Part shown: one piece after another, positions 45,723-56,333 of the stretch
How positions within the stretch are numbered: the stretch's first letter is position 1
How the letters are laid out: each line of letters begins with the position of its first letter
Assembly (NCBI GenBank): GCA_021234155.1
Contig: JAJEKV010000056.1
Coordinates: 7,282,618-7,346,617 of the forward strand
From: Isoetes taiwanensis
Taxonomy: Eukaryota > Streptophyta > Lycopodiopsida > Isoetales > Isoetaceae
DNA length: 64,000 bases
Reading direction: 5' to 3'
Program-made: the position numbers and the translations under genes
The notes under the pieces: model-generated
The model's database searches: none
What the model was told of the DNA's origin: nothing
What the model saw: only the letters and a program-made list of their open reading frames with translations

Positions 45723-47690
45723 CTATGCATTGTCCACTGGAGACTCCAAGTCCAACTGATTAAACTTTCCTCCCAATCTCATTTTAGACCTCTTTTTTCC
45801 GTCTATGACAACCTCAGATTCAGCTTCCCAATCTATAGGCGTAATTTCCCCAACTACAACTTTGTGACTCTTGAATCCATTGTATTCTGTCTGAACTACG
45901 CTCCGACGGAATATTTTGGTAATCCAAAGGTGCTCCATAAAGAGAGAATAATATGCTTGTTGATTGTTCTCCTGCAATTGACAATCTGTTAATTTCTATC
46001 ACAAAATGATCAGCATAATGTCACTGCAATTTTATCTTACATTATCCCTGATTTTTGACATCTCATCTGCAGTTTGCCCTAATATTTGTTCTCCTTCATT
46101 ATTGAAGATAGTAACTACAGTTTCTCCTGTTGCATCTCCCAACGTTGCATGGAATATATACCTGATCATAACGATGACATCACACATTCACTTAAACCAA
46201 TTGATATATGAGATCTTTCTCACCTCTTTAATGGTTGAGTAGCTGCCTCACATTTCTCGCACCAGAATGTTGATTCTCGCTTAATTACCTTCTTATTGCA
46301 TGTTGCACATGCCTCATACCATTGGCTGGTTTGCGTCAATAAATGTTATGCACGCGCGAACATTGAAGTACTCAATCTTCACAAGAAGCAGGTAAGAGTA
46401 AGGGACTGCAATAAGCAACAAATCAACATACCTCATGCTAACAACCTACTGGCCCATCTCCGATAGAAGGTTGCAGTATCTCTGATACAAATGCACGATC
46501 ATGCAGTGTAGCTGCTGGCGTCGTCCTACACCTCTGTCCCTCTTGCTCATACCTTCTGATTGAATTAGTATGCTACAACATTTAAAACGTAACCCTTACC
46601 ATGTGCATAGCTCAGCAACACAAACAGTATTTGGTTTTAATTCCATCGTTATTTTATTTGTTGTTGACAGAGAGACACCTGTGCAGGACACTATGTAATC
46701 ATCAGTCTGAATCAGCAATTTAATTCAATGAATGCTATTATAACCTCAAAATTTGCTAGCTCGAACACGAGTCAGTATTACTATTGGGATGTCACACAAC
46801 ATCTACGACAGCCTCTCTCCTTCATTCACAGCAAGGTCTCCCCATAGGCTCACGTTTACACTTTTTCCACTGGAACATGTTTTCTTTGTTAGAAAGTTGT
46901 CTTTTGTTCATAAAATACCTTTCATCAATGAGGCTGATGGTACGTTTTGGAACATCTTGCTTATCATATTTCCTACGAACAGTATCTGACGCAGAGATTG
47001 AAGAGACAATTCCAATGACATCTGCAAGCAGAAGAAATTATGCGATCTTTTCCATCTCAATACTATGAGAAACAAATGAAAAAATAGTTTATGTACCAAG
47101 CACCACTTTCCCATCAAGATACTTATGCAACTTGTCTATTTTTGTGAACTTCTGCTCCATTGAATCTACCACCCCTGCACTCCCATCACCGTCAGTGGCA
47201 TCCTCAACTATTGATCGTACATCAAGCATTATCTGATAGTCATGGTTTACGGTTGTGTATCGTTTGTTCGCAGGGCGAACAACTCCTTTAGAGATGTAGT
47301 ACATGTACATATGGATGAAGAAGTTCAATGACTACCTCTATTCATGACGTAATCCCCAGTTTATGCATGAACCTATAATTTACCTTCATCAACTCAAGTC
47401 TGCTGTAGAACTTGGCAGCTGCCTCGTTAAACATTGTTGCCTGAATTTCTGTTCCCTGTATACATTAAGATGACTGTGTAAGTATACACAAACCACAGGA
47501 AGTAATAATCCAATCAAGTGAAGTTTGCATACATCCTTATCTCTTAGCTCCACATTAAACAATTTCCCCTTGCCTGGTCTTCGTCTGTTTTCAAACTCTC
47601 GTAGAGGTCCTTTACACATTACCTTTACGTTTTTGTCCAATTTGCTTGGTAAGGACTTAGTTGGACCAATGTACAAATTGTTCTCCCACT
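45723..47690 (-). pseudogene. RPA70-like protein of the Helitron, about 10 exons
   Basis: Minus-strand pieces follow the order of replication protein A large subunit. DBD-A: GPLREFENRRRPGKGKLFNV, then after an intron GTEIQATMFNEAAAKFYSRL, then YYISKGVVRPANKRYTTVNH. DBD-B: DVIGIVSSISASDTVRRKYD, KQDVPKRTISLIDE, then VNVSLWGDLAVNEGERLS followed by an in-frame TAG at about 46798. Zinc-finger DBD-C: CNKKVIKRESTFWCEKCE, with ATLGDATGETVVTIF, then the C-terminus TPIDWEAESEVVID. RPA binds single-stranded DNA; plant autonomous Helitrons often carry such a gene next to the Rep-helicase. Here it lies 0.2 kb downstream of the helicase on the same strand. Host RPA1 is a possible source, but position and decay favour the Helitron. 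Confidence 0.85.
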
Positions 47691-47898
47691 TCCTATGTTG
47701 TCAGCGTCATTTGTACTGCAACATTTCTTCAATACATTAGAAGATATCAAATCAAGGGATACCTCATCATGATGCACATACGAACAGGTCAGCCACCAGA
47801 ATTACCTAGCTATTGTGAATGCAAGCAACACACTTTTTCAAAACACAATCAAAATTATCATAACTCCATCACAAAGAACGGGCAGAAAAGTTTACCAA

Positions 47899-49862
47899 CT
47901 ATTCAAAAAGTTCTCTAAACACAACATTCCTAGTCGTTACAGACGGCGATGCTTCGTTCTGTAAGATTAGTGCATCTTCTCTAGTTCGTATTCTTGTCAA
48001 TGCCGTGTACAATTGGCCATGGGCAAACACATTTGTTCGCAAATCCAAGACTATCTTATCTAATGTTAGGCCAAGACAACTGTGGAATGTCGTTGAGTAT
48101 GCTAGCTTAAGCGGCAACTGGTGCCTATGTATTGTAAAAGGGCAGCGTGCTGGCTGATGGAAGAAATCTGCCCGACAAGTCGCATATATATTTTCTGAGC
48201 TCCTATGTCCAAGAAGCCGAACAGTCACAAATTTGTTGTGCATTTCGTGTATGACAACTCTAGCGTTCTTCACAAGCCCCTTACTCGCATCCAACAATCT
48301 CATAATTTGACACACAGCTCCTACTTTAAGACAAAGCGTGTGTTTTGGCAAAGTCGGGTGATCATAGCTGTGAATAAACTCATTTTCAGAAAGAGCACTT
48401 ATGTGAATCACCTGGTCATCTTGAGAGTAATATCTCTTTTGCAGACCTGGCATACGATCAAGAATAGATCTGTTGAACTCATCCACATGTACATTTAATG
48501 GAGATAAAAATGCTCTCCTTTCACACAAGATTGGTCTACAAATAATATCTGCTGGGTATAAGAATTCTCGTGCCTCTTCCACAGATGTCGTGCAGAACAA
48601 ATCAAATGTCACAATATTTGACTGCCAATTCTCACCTATGGATGATACTAATGTTACTAACTCTGGGTCCGCAGCATTTCTAACTGATTCATCTAGCGTG
48701 TGAACAATATGAATGCTCTCCAAATCTCAGATGATTTAATAGAAGCAGCTATTGTTGCACTTCTCCCTGCACCTGGTACTATGGGTGATATTTGCCTAAA
48801 GTCGCCTGCAGCCACAAAACACTTTCCTCCAAATGGAGCATCATTTCTACACAATTCCTGTAGAAGCAGACTCACTGGTTCAATCGCAGCTCTATTTGCC
48901 ATTGCAAATTCATCCCAAATGATTAAATGGCATTCAATCAGCAAGCTCGCTTTCTCAGACGTGGCATCAATAGTCGAGTGCATAGCAACACTATTTTCAG
49001 TTACAGGAATTTGAAACAATGAGTGCGTTGTTTTCCCACCTGGATATAACAGCCCAGCCAATGTAGTTGTTGCACAGGGCAAAACAATCAATCGGGAGCC
49101 TCTGATTAACAAACATATAGCATTGAGTAGGAAAGTCTTACCTGTACCAGCTTTGCCATCAATAAACACAGATCTTCTTATCCCTGCCTCATGCACCATG
49201 TTCTCAACATAATCATATACTCGTCCTTGGTTGATGTTCATCTTATCACGCATCTTTCTCGACTCTTCTATGTAAGATCCATGGTGAGGAAACTTCGACA
49301 GCTCTTGCAGCACTAGTTGTGACCGAATGTAGATTTCAGGCAGCCCAAAGGCAGTAACACTAGAGCCACGCTGCACAAGCACATTTTCAATGCACAAAAG
49401 AGCCTGTTGCTCTGCAAGCAAAGTGCCTGCCTCTGAAACATCATGGAAGTCCCTTATCAGCTCATCATGGAAATTCGTCCACAGCTCACTTGCCGGAGCA
49501 CCATCAAGGATCAGAAGCGCAAAAAGGAAACGGAGTTGCGACGGCGTTTGCAAAGTCGACACTGCCTCCTGCATTGTCACAACCGGCTCTGATCTATCAT
49601 GCAACAAACCCATAACAGTTACAACTTCCTGATATGTATCATAGGTAGTCCCATTATAATTCTTTAAGTCTTCCCAACATCTGGCTGGAGTATGCAGCAG
49701 CAACTGTCGCAAATAGAATAGCTCCCCCTCATGTGGCATGACCAACCTTATTCTGCAAATAAGGCTTCCCATATTTCTCCTGCAAACTACGTTCCTAGGA
49801 AGCTGTGGTCTGGGCAGTTCAAGGTGGTCACCCTCAATGTACATTCCATCTCTACAGGGCAC
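47899..49862 (-). pseudogene. Helitron helicase domain (PIF1/RecD type)
   Basis: Frame 49862-48693 (389 codons) has a Helitron-specific linker (YLRQLLLHTPARCWEDLKNY) and then the helicase core: Walker A GKAGTGKT at residues 236-243, CATTTLAGLLYPGGKTTHSL (motif Ia) and Walker B LIIWDEFAMA at about 313-322. It shifts frame near 48700 and continues as 48723-47899 with FLYPADIICRPILCERRAFL and, near the end, LPLKLAYSTTFHSCLGLTLD and GQLYTALTRIRTREDALIL (motifs V and VI). PIF1-type helicases unwind DNA 5' to 3' and drive rolling-circle transposition. All core motifs are still readable, so decay is moderate. Confidence 0.92.
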
Positions 49863-51237
49863 AAATGTGTACTGTTCATAGTGCTGAAGATAGGTTAGCT
49901 ACGAAAATTCTATAGCAGGACGCCTCAAGAAGTAACGATCAAGCAACGAAGCGTTGTTGGGCCTCCTATATGACCTACTCGTTCTTTGTTGACGATGAAG
50001 TAGAAGACACTTAACAGCAGGATACTTTTCTGTCACATGAAACTTTAGTATTCACCATGCCGCCTCAGTTGAGGATAGATACCTTGCACTTTGGTAATCA
50101 TGTATCTCATCATCACATTCTCGTTGACGATAATTCGATACTCCACCTTGTCAAATCCTAGCTGTATAGATACATGAAGATATGAACAGTGGAAGCAATG
50201 TCAATATTGATATGACAATCAAACTGCTTTAACAGGAAAGGTGAGTATGACACAACATATCTATCTTCAACTTTCCTTCTTCGATATTGCACATAACCCT
50301 TCGAGTCCAAATGTGTTCTTGTAGTCAAATCTCGAGGATAACCCCAACAACACGCCCCATCCTTACAGCATCGTTCAGAGTGATTGTGCACCATATACCT
50401 TCGTACTTTTTGAGCCAGCACCTCATCACTTTCTGGAATCTCGGCAGATATTAGCAAGTCAATCACCTCAAATGGAATGTCATGTTCTGTTTTACGTACA
50501 ATGTGGCCATGAGGCAGCTCACGTTTCTGGAATTCTATAACATGGATCATGTACGCAAGCGGACCAACATAAGAACGCAGGAAATCCTTCAAAGATTGGA
50601 AACGAACATGGAATGACTTGACAACAATAATTGGGACATCTGCAACAGTTTGCCCAACGCGCAACATTGCCTTGATCTCTGGCCAATCCGAATTCGTGGT
50701 CATTGTAATGAACAGGCTAGGAGGCCCCTTCACTCTTGCAAAAGCAAGCGCATCCGCAATCTGGACAGAGCACCATTTCCAAGAACCAATGAAAGACGGA
50801 GGGAGCGACCATCGCAGATATTGACCACCCTGGTTCTCAACAAAATCATCATCCTCATCAAGATTTGAATGATCAACCACAGACCTCTGATAGCCATTGG
50901 TTCCCAAGAAATTCAGCCTTTCTTCCTCGACCCTAGAGTACATGTCCACAAGGTATTCACAAGTCAGACGCCCTAACTGAAGGAACCGCACCTCATGGAG
51001 CAAACGTGACCTATACCAATCAACATGTGACATGTGCTGGTCATTACCAGGGAACCACCTTGCCGTGCCAGCAGGAAATATAAGCGGATACTGCAACGGT
51101 TCATACTGCGGATCCAATATGCTCATGAAAACTGGTCGTTGATCCTGGTGAAGCCAAAAAACCGTTATCCTTGGATTAATTGTGACTGAGTTGTTTGCAT
51201 TCACTATGGCAGCAACTTCCACTCGCGACTGCCTCAT
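49863..51237 (-). pseudogene. Helitron Rep domain (HUH endonuclease) and linker
   Basis: Frame 51237-50158 (359 codons) matches the Helitron-like N domain: EPLQYPLIFPAG, DWYRSRLLHEVRFLQLGRLT and PPSLFITMTTNSDWPEIKAM. The HUH motif reads ELPHGHIV (two His around a Gly), and the later MVHNHSERC and KQFDCHINIDIASTV blocks lead to the region where the catalytic tyrosines should be. The frame ends just there (FMYLYS). After a shift the sequence continues with CDDEIHDYQSARYLSSTEAA, then W and a TGA at about 50054, and further to YFLRRPAIEFS with another stop. Rep nicks and joins single strands in rolling-circle transposition. Loss of the frame at the tyrosine region would abolish activity. Confidence 0.9.
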
Positions 51238-51412
51238 TCAATGTCATGAACACGGACTCCAAGCGCATTTGCTTTGCTCGCCTTATCATGCGACAGTAAG
51301 GATTAATAGCCTCTAGAGTCGCTGCTATTTGCGTCACCCAAGCAACAGGCAATAACTTGCTCTCTGCAACCCGCTCTCTCTCACTACTATCATGAATATA
51401 CCAGTGCAATGG

Positions 51413-51960
51413 CTAGCCAGGTTTTGACGTAGGATGTATTTTGTGGTATGTCCTACCCATCAAAGCAACTGAGGATGGCATCCCTAACTGCACAAACTCC
51501 CGACCAGCAACGCCAAGCCCAGTGAAGGCAAATATATGGTTTAATGCATGACTTTTCGCAGTAAATCCTGCTTGCTCATAAACATCCCTCAGCGAAGCAG
51601 ACAATTCAGGTAGCTTTACTAGAACACGCCCTCCCCGATTGCAACAAAAAGTATCACTCTCACCACGCAGTAACACAATATGACAATGCACGCAAAATCT
51701 GTTCCACATGAATTCACTACCAGATGAACTCTTGACATCTGCTGCCCACTCACACCCTCTTCCTCAGTATGTCTGCCACCCAATCCCCCCACCCGATGAC
51801 CACCTGAACCCCTTCTCCGCTGGCTCAACTCATCTCTCCTCTCTTGAAACAACTCCGCATACCATCTCCGCCTGTACTCATTTCGCCTCAATCTTCTGAG
51901 CTCATCAGCAGAGTATGTCTGACTTGGATCAATCTCTACTCTAGGCCTTGGCATTACAAC
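51413..51960 (-). pseudogene. Helitron Rep-helicase, N-terminal zinc-finger part
   Basis: The N-terminus is probably MPRPRVEIDPSQTYSADELR at about 51954. It is followed by a basic segment (RLRRNEYRRRWYAELFQERR). After a frameshift near 51690 comes FCVHCHIVLLRGESDTFCCN and RGGRVLVKLPELSASLRDVY, then HIFAFTGLGVAGREFVQLG. C-x2-C with CC followed by a G.V.LP.L block is the usual opening of Helitron proteins. The next frame (51409-51176: WYIHDSSERERVAESKLLPV) connects to the Rep domain through one more stop. Confidence 0.85.
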
Positions 51961-52000
51961 CTCACACTCCAATCCCTTCCAACACTCATACACACACAAA

Positions 52001-53520
52001 TATGCAACCTACTACCTGCTATCCAAGTCCTAGAATGTTTAAGACACCAGCAGACTCACCGACACAACCTTACTCATGACAATCCATAAATACCATGACC
52101 TTACCAAACAACGTAGATGACAGCCACCCAGCCACCCTCCACTGCACGTCACGCTCCCAATTCCACTCGCGAAACCTTATTCTCTAACCCGTCCCCTGAA
52201 CATAGAAAGCAACATCAACATCCAACAAACTACTCAATATACAAATGGTCCCCTTAAATTTAAGCCATCGCAAATTTAAGTAAGTTTCAAGCTTTGACTA
52301 CTTCCAAATACATCAACACAATAAATAAGATAACTTGACAACCATATAAAAAAAAACCATGACCAGTATGGGAATTCTCTGCTATCCTATTACTAAATTG
52401 ATCCTCAACTCCAACAGCTCTTCAATTTAATTATAATATACATCACTTACAATTTCATCTTTCCAATTCAATGTTAGCAACAACTTTCAAATTTCCAAAC
52501 ACACCAATTCTCTAGCTTTAGCACAAATCTAGCACCCATTCAGAAAGCAACTAGCTGCCTCACAAATATCAAGCAGACCTCAAGCCTCAACTACTTTCTA
52601 ATGCCTTTATGTTTGCCAACCATAACTTGACCAAGGATACTATTTCTTTGAAACTATTTCAAGCATCCCATTGGTCTATATTTCTCTGCCATGCTATTGC
52701 TAAATTGATCCTGAACTCCAACAGTCTTCAATTTAAACATACATCACTTACATCTTTCCAATTCAATCTTACCAACAATTTTCTTTCTCTTTAGCATTCA
52801 ACTTGCCAACACACTCAATTCTCTAGCTTTAACACAAATTTACCACCTATTCAGAAAGCAACTAGCTGCCACCCACCAAATTTTCCAATCCAATCTATCT
52901 CCTCAATCACATGCCAAAATGCCCCAAACCTTCAATCGACACAACAAAGCTATGACAAAAAGGCCGAACAAAACTCTGGAACACTAAAACCCAGACCCAC
53001 TTAAAAAGGCACAGTCTTCCTTACCTGGTTCCCCTTCCACGGCCATGTCCTTCCACGTGCCCAGCCGCATTTAACACTGCCTACTCCGACTACCATAACT
53101 AAAAGCTCGAGATCGCAATCTACAAACACAGGTCTGCTCAGAAAGAATGCATAGCAAATACCACGAAGCTCTGATTCCGTTCCTTGTTCCCCTAATTTCC
53201 AACTTCGACTTGGACGATCCCTCGTTCCTTGTTCCCCTAATCTCCAACTTCGACTTGGAAGATCGAGATGAAAAGCCCCAAATTCCTATCCACTTTCAAC
53301 GGCCAATAATTAAAGCCCTCTTTCTCACACATTCCTTGCACCCCCTGCCCAGAATCAACCGCCAAGATTCGCTCCTCTATTTTCATCCAACGGTTCAGAA
53401 CCATGCCTTATGTCCCCATCCATGACTACACATCTGCAACAAATCCTACATACATCAATCCCCCATGAGCTGTCATGATCTTTACCATTCATGCTTATAG
53501 CAGACGATGGGGATTAAAGG
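52001..53520. other. C-rich, AT-containing non-coding region upstream of the Helitron genes
   Basis: I see no gene. The plus strand is rich in ccaa and ttcaa phrases. Two stretches, about 52380-52560 and 52690-52870, are diverged copies of each other (shared attgatcct.aactccaacag, tttccaattcaat, aattctctagcttt and attcagaaagcaactagctg). At 53155-53270 there is a 42-bp tandem duplication (ttccttgttcccctaat and ccaacttcgacttgga each twice). This would be the expected place for the 5' end of the Helitron. Confidence 0.5.
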
Positions 53521-53590
53521 TGAATCCATGGGCATACATGTATGGGATGCGGATGGGGGCATACATGTATGGGGTGCGGATGGGAGCCAT
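53520..53590 (+). repeat. Tandem repeat of about 31 bp with gggcatacatgtatggg
   Basis: The phrase gggcatacatgtatggg followed by tgcggatggg occurs twice in direct succession. Each copy contains the palindrome acatgt. Confidence 0.8.
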
Positions 53591-53651
53591 GAGAAACCCC
53601 TCTCATTCTAATAACTATATAAATATTATATAGCATATTTATATTTATTTA

Positions 53652-53796
53652 TATGTTCCTGTCACGATTTTTCCCCCAAACAACCCTTCGCGGCAAGTAA
53701 GTTTTTTAACCTGGACAGTAATATGCTTATTGCGCCTCTTGTTTTGGTCCCATAGGCCAATCGGTCTCCTTGGACCATAAAATTTTTATTTTGGTG
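53652..53796 (+). mobile_element. LINE E, 3'-end relic only
   Basis: The segment carries cgatttttccc, aacccttcg, ttttttaacctggacagtaa and ggtcccataggccaatcggt in the same order and spacing as the 3' UTR of LINE D (31998-32128). It ends ctccttggaccataaaa followed by a T-rich tail. No coding part is present, so this is a very short 5'-truncated insertion of the same LINE family. Confidence 0.85.
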
Positions 53797-53950
53797 AGAG
53801 ACTCGTCTGCCTCTCTCACCAAAATGCACGCGATTCGACACCGTCGGATCGCCATTTTGGGGAGAGACGAGGCTATATATACGTCTTTGGGCTCTTTCTC
53901 CATTATCGGCGTCTTCTCACAGCAGTTTTTCTTAGGTCTTAGTTGTCGGC
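53791..53950 (+). promoter_or_regulatory. Promoter-like module, copy 1
   Basis: Read in +: gcgattcgacaccgtcggat, then attttggggagagacgaggc, a TATA box (ctatatatacg) and a pyrimidine-rich leader (ctttctccattatcggcgtc, ttctcacagcag). It ends in ttttcttaggtcttag. The module occurs three times in the window (here, 55190-55330 in +, and 55885-56035 in -) with more than 90% identity. Conserved TATA box plus leader-like sequence suggest a plant core promoter with 5' UTR. A 12-bp inverted repeat, ttttggtgagag/ctctcaccaaaa, is unique to this copy. Confidence 0.5.
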
Positions 53951-53967
53951 CAAGCATTGATTATTAG

Positions 53968-54404
53968 TTCATGTTTTCATTCTTTTGCTATCTTGCATGC
54001 ACCAAATTGTGGATCTGTAAGTTTTAGGAATCATTCTTGTGCGCTTTGGCTGTGGAATTTTTACTTGCATGCAGGGATCTTGAAGGTCCTGCATCAAATT
54101 CTCATGTGATTCGTTCATGTTTTTCGTTCCTTTGCGTCTCTTGCATGCACGAATTTGTGGATCTATACGTTTTATGAATGATTCTCGCTTGGGCTAGGAA
54201 ATTTTTGCTTGCATGCATGCATCTTGAAGGTACTGCATCAAATTCTCACATGATTCGTTCATGTTTTCGTTCCTTTGCTTCTCTTACATGCACACAGTTG
54301 TGGATCTACCCGTTTTATGAATGATTCTTGCTCGCTTTGGCTCTCGAATTTTGGCTTGCATGCAGGGATCTTGGAAGGTACTGCCTAAAATTCTCATGTG
54401 ATTG
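53968..54404 (+). repeat. Tandem repeat, 3 units of about 145 bp
   Basis: Three successive units begin ttcatgttttc (about 53968, 54113 and 54257). Each holds ttgcatgcac or a variant, ttgtggatct, gaatgattc or a variant, ttgcttgcatgca, gggatcttgaaggt or a variant, and aaattctcatgtgat. Unit identity is about 85-90%. The repeat directly follows the promoter-like module, as the first intron of a 5' UTR would. Confidence 0.85.
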
Positions 54405-54737
54405 AGCGCTTTCAGTATTCTATGATTAACCGACGATTTCCTTGGACCGATCTCTGGCTGTTTAATATTTTTTCCCTTTCTGCTCCCATACCTGTTTATT
54501 TGGAAAAATCGGTTGCTTCCTTTTGTGAATCGCTCTTACTAGTCTAATTCTGATCATCAAGCATAGCTCTTCTTCCCTCTGGTTTGATTTTGTGATCGAA
54601 TTTATTCTACCCGTTCTTTTCTTCTTCGTTTTTAGCATTCCGAAGTTCTCTCTTTTCTCTGCCGCCCTTTGTTCGGTTACCTATTCACAGCATATGACGG
54701 TTTTATGAAATCTCGATTTGTGTTTTAAAAGTTATAT

Positions 54738-54806
54738 TTGGTTTAGCTTAGTGGTTACAGGCTTTGACTCGGATGTTGGTGGTGAAGGTTCGAGTCTCCC
54801 AATCAA
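54738..54806 (+). other. tRNA-derived sequence (SINE or tRNA relic) with boxes A and B
   Basis: The stretch has tagcttagtggtt (box A, consensus TRGCNNAGTGG) and, about 35 bases later, ggttcgagtctcc (box B, consensus GGTTCGANTCC). Spacing and order are as in RNA polymerase III internal promoters. The D-arm can form (gctt with aggc), but a good acceptor stem is not seen. This therefore looks like the head of a SINE or a decayed tRNA gene, not a functional tRNA. Confidence 0.45.
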
Positions 54807-55189
54807 CCGTACCCTTTAAAAGTGATTTCTTATTCAACCGTCTTCCTTACAAATGACTTCTTATTCCTTTTATCTATTTGCCACTATTGGTCCCACGTGT
54901 TTTTTTGTTTAGTTGCCATTTAGATTGGTTTGCCATGATTTCTTTCTATTTCCAAATTGTTCATAGGGTTTAGTAGTTTTTAGTTCCCCCCAGGTTTCCT
55001 TCGTAACCACTTTGATACATTTAGCAATCTTCATATCTTGGCAATTACATTTGGGAGTTGTGATTTGTTAGACATGGCATTGCTTTTTTCCTGATGCTCA
55101 TTCAACATATGTCAACTTTATAGTGGCAATCACACCTTGCTCATCATCTTGTAGAAGTTCTCTTTTGATCGGCCGGTTTTCCCCCTCCA

Positions 55190-55330
55190 GACGAGTCTCT
55201 CACCAAAATGCATGCGATTCGACACCGTCGGATCGCCGTTTTGGGGAGAGATGAGGCTATATATACGTCTTTGGGCTCTTTCTCCATTATCGGCATCTTC
55301 TCACAACAGTTTTTCTTAGGTCTTAGTCCC
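55190..55330 (+). promoter_or_regulatory. Promoter-like module, copy 2 (left arm)
   Basis: Same order as in copy 1: gcgattcgacaccgtcggat, ttttggggagagatgaggc, ctatatatacg, pyrimidine-rich leader, ttttcttaggtcttag. It points toward the centre of the inverted repeat. Confidence 0.5.
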
Positions 55331-55379
55331 TCCCTCCCCACCCTAAGTTGTTTGCATTCATGTTTTTCATTTTGATTTG

Positions 55380-55545
55380 TGATTCCATTTCACGTGGCTC
55401 GCGTGACCAGCCCCTGTTGTTTTAAGATATGATGTTATGTCGCGTGGCTCGCATGATCAGCCCCTCTGTATTTGAGAGGTTATGTTGTTTATATGCTCTT
55501 ATGTCGCGTGGCTCGCGTGACCAGCCCCTTCGCTTATTGGAGGAT
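55380..55545 (+). repeat. Tandem repeat, about 60-bp unit, three copies
   Basis: The phrase cgtggctcgcgtgaccagcc or a close variant occurs at about 55392, 55441 and 55504, each time followed by cct and a variable tail. Matching inverted copies lie at about 55740 and 55805 in the right arm. Confidence 0.8.
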
Positions 55546-55884
55546 TATGATTTGTCATGGACCAGCCCCCTTGGGAGGCTTCGCCGAGCAAGTCGCCATA
55601 TGATGACATGAGCTGAAAAAAAACAACATAAAAAGAAGCAATTAACTCAAAAATAAGAGCCATCACGTCGGCTCGGCGAAGCCTCCCAAGGGGGCTGGTC
55701 CATGACAAATCACAATCCTCCAATAAGAGAAGGGGCTAGTCACGCGAGCCACGCGATATAACATCATATCTTAAAACAACATAACCTCTCAAATACAGAG
55801 GGGCTGGTCACGCGAGCCACGCGATATGGAATCACAAATCAAAATGAAAAAACATGAATGTAAACAACTTAGGGTGGGGAGGGA

Positions 55885-56035
55885 GGGAACTAAGACCCAA
55901 AAAAACTGCTGTGAGAAGACGCTGATAATGGAGAAAGAGCCCAAAGACGTATATATAGCCTCGTCTCTCCCCAAAATGGCGATCCGACGGTGTCGAATCG
56001 CATGCATTTTGGTGAGAGACTCGTCTGAAGGGGGA
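55885..56035 (-). promoter_or_regulatory. Promoter-like module, copy 3 (right arm, inverted)
   Basis: This is the inverted counterpart of copy 2, with the TATA box at about 55950-55960 (tatatatag in +). It also points toward the centre, so the two arm copies converge on the 83-bp spacer. Confidence 0.5.
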
Positions 56036-56333
56036 AAACCGGCCGATCAAAAGAGAACTTCTATAAGATGATGAGCAATGTGTGATTGCCACTATAAAGT
56101 TGACATATGTCGAATGAGCATCAGGAAAAAAGCAATACCATGTCTAACAATATAAAATAAGAAATCAAAACTTCCAAATGTAACAAGGCCAAGATATGAA
56201 GATTGCTAAATGTATCAAAGTGGTTACGAAGGAAAACTGGGGGGCACTAAAAACTACTAAACCCTAGGAACAATTTGGAACTAATGGAAAGAAACCATGG
56301 CAAATAAATCTAAATGGCAACTAAACAAACAAG

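Larger units (their letters stand above)
45723..52000 (-). mobile_element. Decayed autonomous-type Helitron (Rep-helicase plus RPA)
   Basis: Three protein-coding blocks in one orientation define it: an N-terminal zinc-finger region, Rep and PIF1 helicase (51960-47899) and an RPA-like gene (47690-45723). The true ends (5' TC and 3' hairpin followed by CTRR) were not located by eye, so the limits given are those of the coding parts. The element may extend well to either side, possibly into the gene-fragment array at 57.9-63.8 kb upstream. Confidence 0.85.
54899..56333. repeat. Large inverted repeat, arms of about 0.66-0.69 kb, spacer 83 bp
   Basis: Left arm 54899-55589 and right arm 55673-56333 are reverse complements over nearly their whole length, with a few small indels. 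Each arm contains, from outside in, a tgtttagttgccatttaga segment, tgtcaactttatagtggcaa, the promoter-like module with its TATA box, the phrase accctaagttgtttgc, and two or three tandem copies of cgcgtggctcgcgtgaccag followed by ccct. The centre is ttcgccgagc ... gctcggcgaa. No transposase gene lies inside. It could be a foldback transposon or an inverted duplication of a promoter region. Confidence 0.93.

Noticed and set aside
45723-47690. Host RPA1 gene next to the Helitron
   Set aside because: It has an in-frame stop, the same strand, a distance of 0.2 kb from the helicase, and plant Helitrons are known to carry RPA-like genes. A host gene remains a minor alternative.
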